Assembly (NCBI GenBank): GCA_913055635.1
Contig: CAJXLK010000001.1
Location: 160,626-224,625, forward strand
DNA from: an uncultured Bacteroidota bacterium
GTDB lineage: Bacteria > Bacteroidota > Bacteroidia > Bacteroidales > UBA12077
Reading direction: 5' to 3'
Length of the DNA stretch: 64,000 nucleotides
Made by a program: the position numbers and the translations under genes. The notes below the pieces were generated by a model. That model did no database searches. It was not told the DNA's origin and was given only the letters and a program-made list of their open reading frames with translations. This document shows, in pieces, positions 8,510 through 18,964 of this stretch. Position 1 is the first letter of the stretch; each line of letters starts with the position of its first letter.

Positions 8510-10300
8510 ATGGAAGCTAAGATCACATTTGATATTATCGTTGTTTTTGTGGTATTGCTCTTCATCCTGATATCTCTCTACAAAGAGATACTGGGTGCGA
8601 CCTTTACCTTTGTGGTGGCTGTCTCAGCCCTGGGTTTTTTTGGCATCCTTACCCCAAAGGAGATCCTTAGTGGTTTTGCCAATGAACAGATCTTCATCAT
8701 CATCTTGCTGTTGCTGATCGGCGATATTGTACGCCGGACCGGTATACTGGAAAATATTTTTGACCGCCTTTTTAAAAAAGCCCAAACCCAGCGTGGCTTT
8801 ATGGCACGGATGATGATGCTGATTGCCGGATTTTCTGCTTTCCTCAATAATACCCCCCTGGTGGCCATTATGATGCCTTATGTCAACACCTGGAGCAAGA
8901 AAAACGGGATATCCCCCTCCAAGTTGTTGATGCCCCTTAGTTTTGCTGCGATACTGGGGGGATGTGCCACCCTGATTGGTACTTCCACCAACCTGATCGT
9001 CAGTGGTATGGCCGCAGACCAAAACATTGTGGAAGATATTGGCGCCCTGAATATCTTTGATTTTTCCATGGTTGGGGCGCCCATGATCTTGATTGGTTTG
9101 GTTTTTCTGTATTTTTTCAGCGATCGGCTTTTACCGGAAAAATCCGATGTGATCTCGGATTTTAGCAAAAATTCGCGCGAATATCTGGTAGAAGCCCAGG
9201 TAAGGCATAATTCACCCCTGGTGGGCAAATCGATTGAAGAGGCTGGTTTGCGCAACCTGAAGGGATTGTTTCTGGTCGAGATCATTCGCGGCGACCATCG
9301 CCTGAAGGCGGTATCGCCCGATGTCATTTTGGAGCAGGATGATATACTGATCTTTGCCGGAGATACCCATACCATTGCCGACATGATCAATTCAAAGAAC
9401 GGGTTGACCCTGCCTTCGGTTGGGATGATGCACCGCAAGAAGAAAACGGAAGTGGTGGAGATTGTGATCTCGCAAAATTCAAGCCTGATTGATAAAACGG
9501 TCAAAGAAGTGCGTTTCCGCGCCCGCTATGACGGGGCTGTGATTGCGGTTCACCGCAACGGGGAAAAGATCACCGGAAAGATCGGCGAGATCGTCTTGAA
9601 ACCCGGCGATGTTTTATTGCTGTTTACCGGGGAAGATTTTTTCAACCGGACCCTGCATACCCGCGATTTTTATTTTATTTCGAAGGTTCGGGATTTTCAG
9701 AAAGTGGAAGGCTACAAGGTGGCCATCATCTTTGGCGGATTGTTTGCCGCGATCATCCTCTCTGCTTTTCATGTGATATCGCTTTTCATGGGGCTGGTGG
9801 TGATCATCATAGCGGCTTTTGTTTTGGGCCTTGCCAATCCGAAGGATTTGCCCAAGGCCATAGACTATGACCTGGCTTTGATCATTGTTTTATCGCTGGC
9901 CCTGGGGATTGCCATGCGCAAATCCGGCGCGGCTGAGTTGGTGGCCGATATGATCATCACCGGCTTTTTGCCGTTCGGAAAGGTGGGGTTGCTGGTGGGC
10001 ATATACCTGATTACTGCCTTTTTGGGGGCCTATATAGGCAACAAGGCGGCTGTGGCCCTGATTTTTCCCATTTCCCTGACCATGGCCAGCAACCTTGATT
10101 TGCCGCCCATGCCCTTTATCCTTGTGGTATCCTTTGCTGCGGCTGCCAACTTCATCACCCCCATCGGTTATCAAACCAACCTGATGGTTTATGGCCCCGG
10201 GGGATATTCATTCAAGGACTTTTTCAGGCTGGGCATGCCCCTGACCGTGCTCTATATGATCGCTACCGTTTCGATACTGAGTTTAATGTATTTTGTATAA
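8510..10300 (+). CDS. SLC13-family permease with two TrkA-C domains
   Basis: Twelve-TM pattern, FLNNTPLVAIMMP and GTSTNLIVSG motifs, two central RCK_C-like segments. Confidence 0.85.
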   Translation: MEAKITFDIIVVFVVLLFILISLYKEILGATFTFVVAVSALGFFGILTPKEILSGFANEQIFIIILLLLIGDIVRRTGILENIFDRLFKKAQTQRGFMARMMMLIAGFSAFLNNTPLVAIMMPYVNTWSKKNGISPSKLLMPLSFAAILGGCATLIGTSTNLIVSGMAADQNIVEDIGALNIFDFSMVGAPMILIGLVFLYFFSDRLLPEKSDVISDFSKNSREYLVEAQVRHNSPLVGKSIEEAGLRNLKGLFLVEIIRGDHRLKAVSPDVILEQDDILIFAGDTHTIADMINSKNGLTLPSVGMMHRKKKTEVVEIVISQNSSLIDKTVKEVRFRARYDGAVIAVHRNGEKITGKIGEIVLKPGDVLLLFTGEDFFNRTLHTRDFYFISKVRDFQKVEGYKVAIIFGGLFAAIILSAFHVISLFMGLVVIIIAAFVLGLANPKDLPKAIDYDLALIIVLSLALGIAMRKSGAAELVADMIITGFLPFGKVGLLVGIYLITAFLGAYIGNKAAVALIFPISLTMASNLDLPPMPFILVVSFAAAANFITPIGYQTNLMVYGPGGYSFKDFFRLGMPLTVLYMIATVSILSLMYFV

Positions 10301-10305
10301 ACACG

Positions 10306-11139
10306 ATGAACATGGACAACCAAAAAATGAAAACCCTATTGACCACGGCCGTTCAGGCTGCCCTGGATGCCGGCCGGGCCGTGAATGAAGTCTACCAAAA
10401 CAAGGATTTTGAGGTCGAGACCAAGCAGGATGAAACCCCTTTAACTTTGGCCGATCGTAAATCCCACCAAATCATTGCTGAATACCTTGAGCAAACAGAA
10501 TATCCCGTTTTGAGTGAAGAGGGCAAAGACATACCCTATGCCCAACGCAGCCAGTGGGAATATTTCTGGTTGGTCGATCCCCTGGATGGGACCAAAGAAT
10601 TCATCAAGAAGAATGGCGAATTTACCGTGAACATCGCCCTGATTCATAAAGGAACTCCGGTGATGGGGGTGGTTTTTGCACCCTACGTGCGGGAACTTTA
10701 CTTTGCGGCTTCTCAATTTGGAGCCTACAAGGTTGACAAGTTGGATGAGGGATTGATGGATTTTGACGACCTCAATGAGCTGATGAAAGCCGGACAAATG
10801 CTTCCTTTGGCCGTTGAAAGGGAAAGTTTGGTGGTTGTGGCCAGTCGTTCGCATATGAACGATGAAACCCAGCAATACATTGACGGTTTAATGGAAAAAT
10901 ACGGGGATGCGGAATTTGTCTCCAAGGGCAGTTCCCTGAAGATCTGCATGGTGGCCGAGGGCAGTGCCGATGTCTACCCCCGTTTTGCCCCGACCATGGA
11001 ATGGGATACAGCTGCCGGTCATGCTGTAGCCCTGGCCGCCGGTTATCCCGTTACCACCCGGGACGGGCGAACGCCCCTGGAATACAACAAACAGGAGTTG
11101 ACCAATCCCTACTTCATTGTCAAGAGCGATAAGCTGTAA
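10306..11139 (+). CDS. cysQ: 3'(2'),5'-bisphosphate nucleotidase
   Basis: WLVDPLDGTKEFIKKNGEFTVNIALI and PTMEWDTAAGHAV inositol-monophosphatase/CysQ motifs; adjacent to SLC13 permease. Confidence 0.9.
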   Translation: MNMDNQKMKTLLTTAVQAALDAGRAVNEVYQNKDFEVETKQDETPLTLADRKSHQIIAEYLEQTEYPVLSEEGKDIPYAQRSQWEYFWLVDPLDGTKEFIKKNGEFTVNIALIHKGTPVMGVVFAPYVRELYFAASQFGAYKVDKLDEGLMDFDDLNELMKAGQMLPLAVERESLVVVASRSHMNDETQQYIDGLMEKYGDAEFVSKGSSLKICMVAEGSADVYPRFAPTMEWDTAAGHAVALAAGYPVTTRDGRTPLEYNKQELTNPYFIVKSDKL

Positions 11140-11150
11140 GGGGGTGATGG

Positions 11151-11963
11151 TCATGCGGCTTTGTTCATGATGATTTGGGGCAGGTCGATCAGGTAGCCGG
11201 CGAAAAGCAGGATGACGACCATCAGGATCCACCGGACGAAATTGTTTCCCTTGGAAATGGCCAGGTTGGAGCCGACCAGTCCGCCCAGGATATTGCCTGC
11301 GGCGGCGATCAGACCGGCCTCGTAGTGGATGTGGTCGTTAAGCATGAATACCGCCAGGGCAAAGGGGCTGTAGAGGAAAACCACCATAATTTTGATGGCA
11401 TTGGCTTTAACCAGGTCGTAACCGGCGTTCAGCACGATGGCCGAAAGCAAAAGGATGCCGACCCCGATGTGAATGAATCCCCCGTATAGACCTATACCCA
11501 GGAATATAAGGATTTGAATGGCATCGGGTTTCTTGTTGATCAGGTGGGCCTGGTCTTCCAGCCAGCGGTTGGGGTTCAGAAAGATAAAAACCAGCATGAT
11601 CAGCAGAACCCCGGCCAGGATCAGCCGAAATACTTCCTCGTTGATGGCCACGGCAATCTGGGCACCCACCACCGAGCCAATCACCACGGGCAGGGCCAGC
11701 TTCAGGCCCTTTTTCAGGTCCAGGAATTTGTTGCGTTTGAAATTCAGTCCTGCAATGAGGGTTTGCAGGACGACACCCAGGCGTATGGTGCCGTTGGCCA
11801 CACCCGCCGGAAGGCCCATCATCATAAACAGGGAGTAGGTGATGACCGTCCCGCTGCCGGCAATGGTGTTGATGAAACCCACCATGAAGCCGGCCCCGAC
11901 CAGCAGGGCCATCATTTGCCAGGAATAAAGGCTCAGGTCTGAGAGAAAGGCCATCTCACCCAT
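11151..11963 (-). CDS. TauE/SafE-family sulfite exporter/permease
   Basis: GAGFMVGFINTIAGSGTVITYSLF and YGGFIHIGVGILLLSAIVL motifs, multi-TM. Confidence 0.85.
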   Translation of the reverse strand: MGEMAFLSDLSLYSWQMMALLVGAGFMVGFINTIAGSGTVITYSLFMMMGLPAGVANGTIRLGVVLQTLIAGLNFKRNKFLDLKKGLKLALPVVIGSVVGAQIAVAINEEVFRLILAGVLLIMLVFIFLNPNRWLEDQAHLINKKPDAIQILIFLGIGLYGGFIHIGVGILLLSAIVLNAGYDLVKANAIKIMVVFLYSPFALAVFMLNDHIHYEAGLIAAAGNILGGLVGSNLAISKGNNFVRWILMVVILLFAGYLIDLPQIIMNKAA

Positions 11964-11981
11964 GGCGCGGTTGATTTATAA

Positions 11982-12137
11982 ACCCCGCTTAGCGGGGTCA
12001 AAGAAAATTCAAAAGACCCCGCTTAGCGGGGTCTGTCAAGTAAGGGCTGTCAGGTTCGATTTATCGGGTGCAGCTACAATCCGACCCCGCTAAGCGGGGT
12101 CGAAATTCCGCCTTCGAAGCACCCCGCTAAGCGGGGG
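11982..12137. repeat. Palindromic repeat cluster A: four ACCCCGCT(T/A)AGCGGGG(T) elements
   Basis: Elements at 11982-11998 and 12016-12032 (TTAG form), 12084-12100 and 12121-12137 (TAAG form). Confidence 0.9.
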
Positions 12138-13599
12138 CTTCTTCACCCGGGATGCTCAAGAGAACTTCCAGCAGCAGATCCCAGAACTTCTGGGTGGTCT
12201 CGATGCTGATGGCTTCTTCCGGGGTATGGGCACCCTTGATGGTAGGCCCGACCGATATCATGTCCAGATGGGGATATTTCTGAAGGAAAAGGCCACATTC
12301 GAGGCCGGCGTGGATGGCCTTGACCTCGGGCTCCTGATCGAAAAGCCGCTGGTAGGAGTCGCGGGTGATCTTCATGATCTCTGAATCGGTGTTGGGTTGC
12401 CATCCGGGATATCCGGTGGAATGATCTACTTTGGCGTTGCCCAGCCGGAAAACGCTCTCGACCATACTGGCGATGTCGTCTTTGGCACTGTCTACCGAAC
12501 TCCTCTGACTGGTCGTCACCTGGAAAGCATCGTTATCCTGAAGTTTGATCGCTGCCAGGTTGGTCGATGTTTCCACCAGATCCTCTATTTCCTGGCTCCA
12601 GGCATGAACCCCGTGTGGGCAGCCATACAGGGCATTGACCATGTCGTGCTGGGTGTCTTCATCGATCACATATTCGGGCATATTGGCTTCTTCAAGGGTC
12701 AGCTTCAGCCCGGGTTCGGTTACTTTTAGTTCATTTTTGACCGCGGCTTCAAACGCATTGAAATACTTCTTGATGTTTTCTACATCTTCGCTGTGAATGG
12801 TGATGTGGGCTTCCGCTTCCCGGGGTATGGCATTGTGGGCGCGGCCCCCCTCAAAGCGTGAGATGCGTACATCGTAATGGTCGGTGATGTTCCACAGAAA
12901 ACGGTTGACGATCTTGATGGCGTTGCCCAGGCCTTTGTGGATCTCATCCCCGGAATGACCACCATTCAAACCGGTTACCTGAATGTGGTAGCCCTGGTGT
13001 TCATCGGGTACATTTTCCCGGTCAAAATCAAATATGGCGGTGGTGTCCGTTCCACCGGCACAACCGATGAACAACTCTCCCCAATCTTCTGAATCCAGGT
13101 TGAGCAGAATCTTTCCGTCAAAAAGGCCGCTTTCCAGGGCCTGGGCTCCGGTCAGCCCCGATTCTTCGTCGACCGTGAACAAACATTCCAGGGGCCCGTG
13201 CGATATTTCATCCGAGGCAAGAATGGCCAGCTGAGCCGCCATGCCAATGCCATCATCGGCCCCCAGGGTGGTGCCGTCGGCTTTGACCCAGTCGCCGTCA
13301 ATATAGGGTTGAATCGGATCTTTCTCAAAATCATGCTCGGTGCCTTTGTTCTTCTCTCCGACCATGTCGATGTGACTCTGAAGAACAACCTTCTTGAGAT
13401 GCTGCATGCCCGCAGATGCAGGCTTATCAATAACCATGTTGCCCGCCGAATCTTTCCGGTATTCCAGATCATGCTTCTTGGCAAAGTTTTCCAAAAACTG
13501 CAGAATCTGTTCTTCCTTCTTGGAAGGCCTCGGTACCTGGCAAATCTCTTCGAAATATTCCCATATGGGCTTGGGTTCTAAATGGCTGAGCTTTTTCAT
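12127..13599 (-). CDS. pepD: Aminoacyl-histidine dipeptidase (M20 family)
   Basis: VLQSHIDMVGEKN, TTLGADDGIGMA, LFTVDEESGLTGA, GLNGGHSGDEIHKGLGNA. Confidence 0.93.
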   Translation of the reverse strand: MKKLSHLEPKPIWEYFEEICQVPRPSKKEEQILQFLENFAKKHDLEYRKDSAGNMVIDKPASAGMQHLKKVVLQSHIDMVGEKNKGTEHDFEKDPIQPYIDGDWVKADGTTLGADDGIGMAAQLAILASDEISHGPLECLFTVDEESGLTGAQALESGLFDGKILLNLDSEDWGELFIGCAGGTDTTAIFDFDRENVPDEHQGYHIQVTGLNGGHSGDEIHKGLGNAIKIVNRFLWNITDHYDVRISRFEGGRAHNAIPREAEAHITIHSEDVENIKKYFNAFEAAVKNELKVTEPGLKLTLEEANMPEYVIDEDTQHDMVNALYGCPHGVHAWSQEIEDLVETSTNLAAIKLQDNDAFQVTTSQRSSVDSAKDDIASMVESVFRLGNAKVDHSTGYPGWQPNTDSEIMKITRDSYQRLFDQEPEVKAIHAGLECGLFLQKYPHLDMISVGPTIKGAHTPEEAISIETTQKFWDLLLEVLLSIPGEEAPA

Positions 13600-13908
13600 A
13601 AGATCGTTTTTTTTGTGTTAGGCTTGTTTTTTCCGTGGAAACCATCGATGATTTTCTGTGAACAATCAAAAAATCTCATCCACAGTGCAGATGGTTCCTG
13701 ATTATAAGGCCTTCAAAGATAAAAATGAAAAAGTAAATTTTTCAATAAAGCTGAAAATTCTTTTTTAGATCCTTTATGTTGCATAATGGAAGTAGAAGCG
13801 GGTGGTGCATTTTGTTAAACAGGTCGGAGTCAGAATGAAAACGAAAAATTAATTGTTATATTTACAGTAGCATTGACTAAATCTTCCAAAGATTTGCTAG
13901 CGGTTTGA

Positions 13909-15609
13909 TCAAGCCAGCCCAAGCAGTTGCTTGTCGGCATTGCCTCCCGGGATAAGTAGATTTTGCGGTTTTTCCACCAGTTCTTTGATTTTCATCAGAA
14001 AGCTGACCGAGTCTTTGCCATCGATGGTGCGGTGGTCGTAGGAGAGGGCGATGTACATCATCGGGCGGATTTCGACTTGACCCTCCACGGCCACCGGTCG
14101 CTCCTGGATGGTGTGCATACCAAGTATAGCCGATTGCGGGGGATTGATGATGGGGGTGGACAGCAATGATCCAAATACCCCGCCGTTGGTGATGCTGAAG
14201 GTACCTCCTTCCATTTCATCGATGGTGATGCGGTTTTTCTGGCCCTTTTCGCCGAAGTGCTTGACTTGTTTTTCCAGGTCGGCCAAGGAGCGATTTTCTG
14301 CATTTCTTATAACCGGAACCATCAGTCCCTTAGGGGTTTGAACGGCAACGCCGATGTCGGCATATTGGGGATAGACCACCTGATCGCCTTCGATCATGGA
14401 ATTGACGTTGGGGTAGGCTTGCAGGGCCTGGGCGGAGGCTTTGATGAAAAATGACATCAGCCCGAGCTTGATGCCGTGTTTTTCCTGGAAGGCTTTTTGG
14501 TGGCGTTTTCTCAGGGCCATCACTTCCGACATGTCCACCTCGTTGAAGGTGGTGAGCATGGCTGTTTCGTTTTTGACCGAAACCAGCCTCTCGCTGAGTT
14601 TTCTTCGCAGGCGGCTCATCTTTTCGCGGTGCACCTGCCGGTTGGGTTCTGAGGAAGGGGGGCCGGGTGAAGCGGGTCCGGAAGAAACGCCTCCCGCCTT
14701 ATGGCCTTTGGATTCAGACGTTTGGGAATCTGGGCCACTGGATTTAGCGTCTCCGGACATAGAGGCCTGGGATGAGCCTGTTCCGGGTGAGCCTGTTCCG
14801 GGTGAAGCTGTTCCGGGTGAAGCTGTTCCGGGTGAAGCTGTTCCGGATGAGGTTGTTCCGGATGAGGTTGTTCCGGGTTCGGTTTTTTCCTTTCCCGGCG
14901 AGGGTTGACCTTGTTGGGCTTTTTCTTTGGTGAGCCCCTGAAGGGCCAGGTTGACATCTTCTTTGGTGATTCGTCTTAACCCCTGGAGTATTTGATCGAC
15001 GGAAACACCGTGTGCTTCCATCATTTTGCGGGCCAAGGGGGTTGCTTTCACCCGTTTGGAGGTTTCTTCTGGCCTGGATGAAGGCGATGAACCACCGGAC
15101 GATGGCTCACCCGATTGCCCCGAGGGGCTGGATTCCTCAGAAGTGGATGCAGCCGCTGGCTTCTCCGAAGACTTCTCCGAAGACTTCTCCGAAGGCTTCT
15201 GCGAAGGCTTATCTGAATCCGGCTTAGAAGCTTCGCCTGAACTGCCGGTGGTCTGTTGGGCCTGCTCCTTTTTTTTCGCCCCTGGAGTTGCTGCACCGGA
15301 GGTTGACCCTGCTTTTTTGCTGCTTGTCTCAGCGGCCGGGGCTTGCGTTGGCGCCTGCGCTTTTTCCGAGGCCCCGGCAGAAGCATCAATCTTGCAGGCC
15401 ACTTCACCTACCTTGATGGAGGCCCCTTCCTGAGCCAGTATCTCAATGGTGCCACTTGCCTCGGCTACCAGGGGAAGCGTGGCTTTATCGGATTCTATTT
15501 CAGCTATTTCCTGGTCTTTTTCTACATAATCGCCGTTTTCCACCAGCCAATCGGCAATTTCTACTTCCGTGATGGATTCGCCCGGACTGGGTATCTTGAC
15601 TTCAACCAT
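13909..15609 (-). CDS. sucB: 2-oxoglutarate dehydrogenase E2, dihydrolipoamide succinyltransferase
   Basis: Lipoyl domain ([14 protein letters not shown]), E3-binding domain, catalytic domain ending [18 protein letters not shown]; downstream of sucA. Confidence 0.92.
   Translation of the reverse strand: MVEVKIPSPGESITEVEIADWLVENGDYVEKDQEIAEIESDKATLPLVAEASGTIEILAQEGASIKVGEVACKIDASAGASEKAQAPTQAPAAETSSKKAGSTSGAATPGAKKKEQAQQTTGSSGEASKPDSDKPSQKPSEKSSEKSSEKPAAASTSEESSPSGQSGEPSSGGSSPSSRPEETSKRVKATPLARKMMEAHGVSVDQILQGLRRITKEDVNLALQGLTKEKAQQGQPSPGKEKTEPGTTSSGTTSSGTASPGTASPGTASPGTGSPGTGSSQASMSGDAKSSGPDSQTSESKGHKAGGVSSGPASPGPPSSEPNRQVHREKMSRLRRKLSERLVSVKNETAMLTTFNEVDMSEVMALRKRHQKAFQEKHGIKLGLMSFFIKASAQALQAYPNVNSMIEGDQVVYPQYADIGVAVQTPKGLMVPVIRNAENRSLADLEKQVKHFGEKGQKNRITIDEMEGGTFSITNGGVFGSLLSTPIINPPQSAILGMHTIQERPVAVEGQVEIRPMMYIALSYDHRTIDGKDSVSFLMKIKELVEKPQNLLIPGGNADKQLLGLA
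14772..14880. repeat. 15-bp tandem repeats inside the sucB linker
   Basis: Repeated ggtgaagctgttccg-type units; encode [11 protein letters not shown] repeats on the minus strand. Confidence 0.85.
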
Positions 15610-15612
15610 AGC

Positions 15613-18414
15613 TTAGGATTTAATATAATTTTGTTGTTTGACTTGCTTCCTGTGGCTGCCCACTTCACAATCCAGATTGCAGTACTTGTAGTTGCGCTCG
15701 CAGGTACACTTGCGGAAGACCTTTCCAATGATCTCATTTTGTTCTACCTGGTGCAGGCTGTAAAGTCCAACTGCCGGGCTGGCACTGGGCTGTCGGGCCA
15801 CTCCCTGAAGATCTACCTGGCTCATCTGCTCGCGGATGTATTTCCAGGCCCCCATGTTTTCGGGTTCTTCCTGTACCCATAACCACCTGATGGCATTGCT
15901 GTATTTTGAGATCAGGGCCTGTACCTGCTCATGGGGAAACGGATAGAGCTGTTCGATCCGGATCAGGGCAATGTCGGTGGCATTAAAATGTTCCTTGCGC
16001 TCCAACAGATCATAGTATATCTTGCCACTGCAGAAGACCACCCTTTTGACCCGGGGGGTATCTGCATTGGGATCATCGATGACCTCCTGAAATTTATTGC
16101 CGGCCAGTTCTTCCATGGTCGAGACGGCTTTGCTGTGGCGCAGCAGGCTTTTGGGGCTGAAAATAACCAGGGGCACCCGGAAATTATGGTGTACCTGCCT
16201 GCGCAATACATGGTAGAAATTGGCCGGGGTGGTTGGGTTCACCACCTGCATGTTGTTGTTCACGCTCAGGGTCAGAAACCTTTCCATCCGGGCACTTGAA
16301 TGCTCCGGTCCCTGGCCTTCATAGCCATGGGGCAACAGCAGGGTAAGCCCGTTCATCAGCCCCCACTTTTCCTCGGCCGAAGTGATGTACTGGTCAATGA
16401 TCACCTGGGCCATGTTGTTGAAATCGCCAAACTGGGCTTCCCAAATGGTTAGTCCCTGCGGGGTCGCCATGGCGTAGCCGTATTCAAACCCCATTACACC
16501 GAACTCCGAAAGGGGCGAGTTAAAAATGTGAAATTCCGCCTGGTCCTGGCTTACATGCTTGAGGGGAATGTATTTGTGGTCCTTGTCTTCCAGTGTAAGG
16601 CTGGAATGGCGGTGGGAAAACGTGCCCCTTTCGCTGTCCTGACCACTGATGCGCACCGGAAAGCCCTCGTCCACCAAAGATGCATAGGCAAGCAGTTCAG
16701 CCATCCCCCAGTCAAGCCGGTCTTGCTCAACCATCTTTTTGCGTTCATCGATCAGCTTGTGGACTTTTTTAAAAAATTTCATCTCCGCGGGAAGCTGATT
16801 GATCGTGTTGGCCAGTTTCGTAAGCCGCTGCAGACCAATGTTGGTATCGGGAGCTACTGTAAAATCCTTGTATTCAGGTCTAATGTAATCTTCCCAGTCT
16901 TCAGCCAGGAACTGCTTGATGTGCACCTGATTGCTTTCTTTGGCCCGGGCGAGTTGTCCCTCAAGCCATTGATTGTATTGTTGTTCTGCCTGTTTGATTT
17001 GTTCTTTCTGCAAGAGGCCTTCGCGGACCAGGTAATTGCTGTATATATCCCGCGGGTTGGGGTGTTTGCTGATGGCCTTGTAAAGGAGGGGTTGGGTGAA
17101 GCGGGGCTCATCCCCCTCATTGTGGCCATGCTTGCGGTAGCACAGCAGGTCAATGAATACATCGGTATGGAATTGCTGGCGGTATTCCATCGCCAGGCGG
17201 ATGGTAAAGATCAAGGCTTCCACATCATCGCCGTTGACATGAAAGACAGGCGATCGGGTGACTTTCGCCACATCGGTCGAATACGTACTGGATCGGCCTT
17301 CCAGGTAATTGGTGGTGAACCCCACCTGGTTGTTGATTACCAGGTGGATGGTGCCACCCGTCTTATAGCCTGGCAACTCAGACATCTGGATGGTTTCGTA
17401 TACCACCCCCTGCGAGGCAATGGCAGCATCACCGTGAATGAGTATCGGTGCCAGTTTGTTGTAATCGTGCTGATACTTATGGTAGATTTTGGCTTTGGAG
17501 ATGCCCTCTACCACAGGATTTACCGTTTCCAGGTGGGAAGGGTTGGGGGCCAGGTTCAACATCACCGGCTTGCCCGTGTCGGTGTGGATTTGATTGCCGT
17601 AGCCCAGATGGTACTTGACGTCTCCCAGGGCAATGCGCTCATCATAATGTTCACCCAAAAATTCCGAGAAGATATCTTCCACCGGCTTTTCCAATATATT
17701 GGCCAGCACATTGAGCCGCCCGCGGTGCGACATGCCGATGATGAACTCTTCGATCCCCAACTCGGCGCCCCGCTCAATGACGGCATCCAGGGCCGGTATC
17801 AGCGATTCGGCCCCTTCCAGGGAGAAACGCTTTTGTCCGATGAATTTTTTGTGGATGAAGCTTTCAAAGCCGACAGCATGTTTGAGGTGATGGTAAATGT
17901 GGCGGCGTTGTTCCGATGAGAAATCGGGTGTGTTGCGGGTGGATTCCATCTTTTCCTGCAGCCATCCCAGAATATCAGGATTGCGGATGAACATGTATTC
18001 CGCCCCGATTGACCGGGTGTAGGTTTGCTGAAGGTGTTGTAGGATATCCCTCAACGGGGCGGCTCCCAAACCGATCCGGTTACCCGCCTGAAACACCTGA
18101 TCCAGATCTTCCTCAGAAAGCCCGTAGTTTTCAAGATCCAGGGTTGGCCGATATTCCCGCCTGCTTCGCACCGGATTGGTCTTGGTGAAAAGATGCCCCC
18201 GCCGTCGGTATCCCTCGATCAGGTTAATCACCCGAAATTCCTTGTCTAAAACCCCAGAGCCCTGTTCTTCCCCATAATGCTGCTGGGCAAACTCAAAACC
18301 CTTAAAGAAGTTTCGCCATGTCTCCTCCACCGAATCCGGATCCTTGAGATATTGACCGTAAAGTGCTTCAATGGTTTCTATGTCGGTGTTGCCTAAAAAT
18401 TCGAACCGGTTCAT
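15613..18414 (-). CDS. sucA: 2-oxoglutarate dehydrogenase E1
   Basis: FEFLGNTDIETIEALYGQYLKDPDSVEETWRNFF, IGMSHRGRLNVLAN, GHNEGDEPRFTQPL, LLPHGYEGQGPEHSSARMERFL. Confidence 0.95.
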   Translation of the reverse strand: MNRFEFLGNTDIETIEALYGQYLKDPDSVEETWRNFFKGFEFAQQHYGEEQGSGVLDKEFRVINLIEGYRRRGHLFTKTNPVRSRREYRPTLDLENYGLSEEDLDQVFQAGNRIGLGAAPLRDILQHLQQTYTRSIGAEYMFIRNPDILGWLQEKMESTRNTPDFSSEQRRHIYHHLKHAVGFESFIHKKFIGQKRFSLEGAESLIPALDAVIERGAELGIEEFIIGMSHRGRLNVLANILEKPVEDIFSEFLGEHYDERIALGDVKYHLGYGNQIHTDTGKPVMLNLAPNPSHLETVNPVVEGISKAKIYHKYQHDYNKLAPILIHGDAAIASQGVVYETIQMSELPGYKTGGTIHLVINNQVGFTTNYLEGRSSTYSTDVAKVTRSPVFHVNGDDVEALIFTIRLAMEYRQQFHTDVFIDLLCYRKHGHNEGDEPRFTQPLLYKAISKHPNPRDIYSNYLVREGLLQKEQIKQAEQQYNQWLEGQLARAKESNQVHIKQFLAEDWEDYIRPEYKDFTVAPDTNIGLQRLTKLANTINQLPAEMKFFKKVHKLIDERKKMVEQDRLDWGMAELLAYASLVDEGFPVRISGQDSERGTFSHRHSSLTLEDKDHKYIPLKHVSQDQAEFHIFNSPLSEFGVMGFEYGYAMATPQGLTIWEAQFGDFNNMAQVIIDQYITSAEEKWGLMNGLTLLLPHGYEGQGPEHSSARMERFLTLSVNNNMQVVNPTTPANFYHVLRRQVHHNFRVPLVIFSPKSLLRHSKAVSTMEELAGNKFQEVIDDPNADTPRVKRVVFCSGKIYYDLLERKEHFNATDIALIRIEQLYPFPHEQVQALISKYSNAIRWLWVQEEPENMGAWKYIREQMSQVDLQGVARQPSASPAVGLYSLHQVEQNEIIGKVFRKCTCERNYKYCNLDCEVGSHRKQVKQQNYIKS

Positions 18415-18964
18415 TTGAACTGCTCCTGTTTAAATGATCGACAAAAAGTGGTTTAACTCAAGACCTCGGCTAATTTGATGTTACTTCCCTGTACAATCGC
18501 CTGATGTTGAAGCCGTTGCCTTCAGCGATCCTGATTTCTTTTGCTTAGTGGTCATTCTGCCTTCGGGCTTTCTTCATCCGGGAATCATCAGCATAACGCA
18601 TAAAGCATGTGCTTTAGTAATGACAAAACAGAATGGCCTTTGTTTAATCATCCTTTGGTTTCCAACCCAGGTATAAAGGTATATAGGATATAAGCTTGAA
18701 CAAAATCTAAAAATGAAATGTTTCCCGGTTGAGAGAAAATTGATTGTGGCAACAAATGATTTTGCAGACCGGAGAGGGAGAACCATGCATTGTTGACGTG
18801 TGTAATATCTTGTTGATTGTCAAAGATTTATTAAAGTTTGTTAATCAGGTCGTTTACTCAATCAAGATCTATTAATTATCGGAAACGCTCACGATGGAAC
18901 CCAGATGTTTTATTGATTGTTTTAGGTTCCTGGGTGGGGTTTCATTCAACCAAAAACAACTGTT

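Noticed and set aside
14441-14957. Elastin-like ([15 protein letters not shown]) and HPEQLHPEQ repeat peptides in alternative frames
   Set aside because: These are other-frame readings of the 15-bp repeat in the sucB linker, not independent genes.
16528-17919. 463-aa plus-strand ORF opposite sucA
   Set aside because: Lies entirely antisense to the convincing SucA ORF; sequence has no family resemblance. Shadow ORF.
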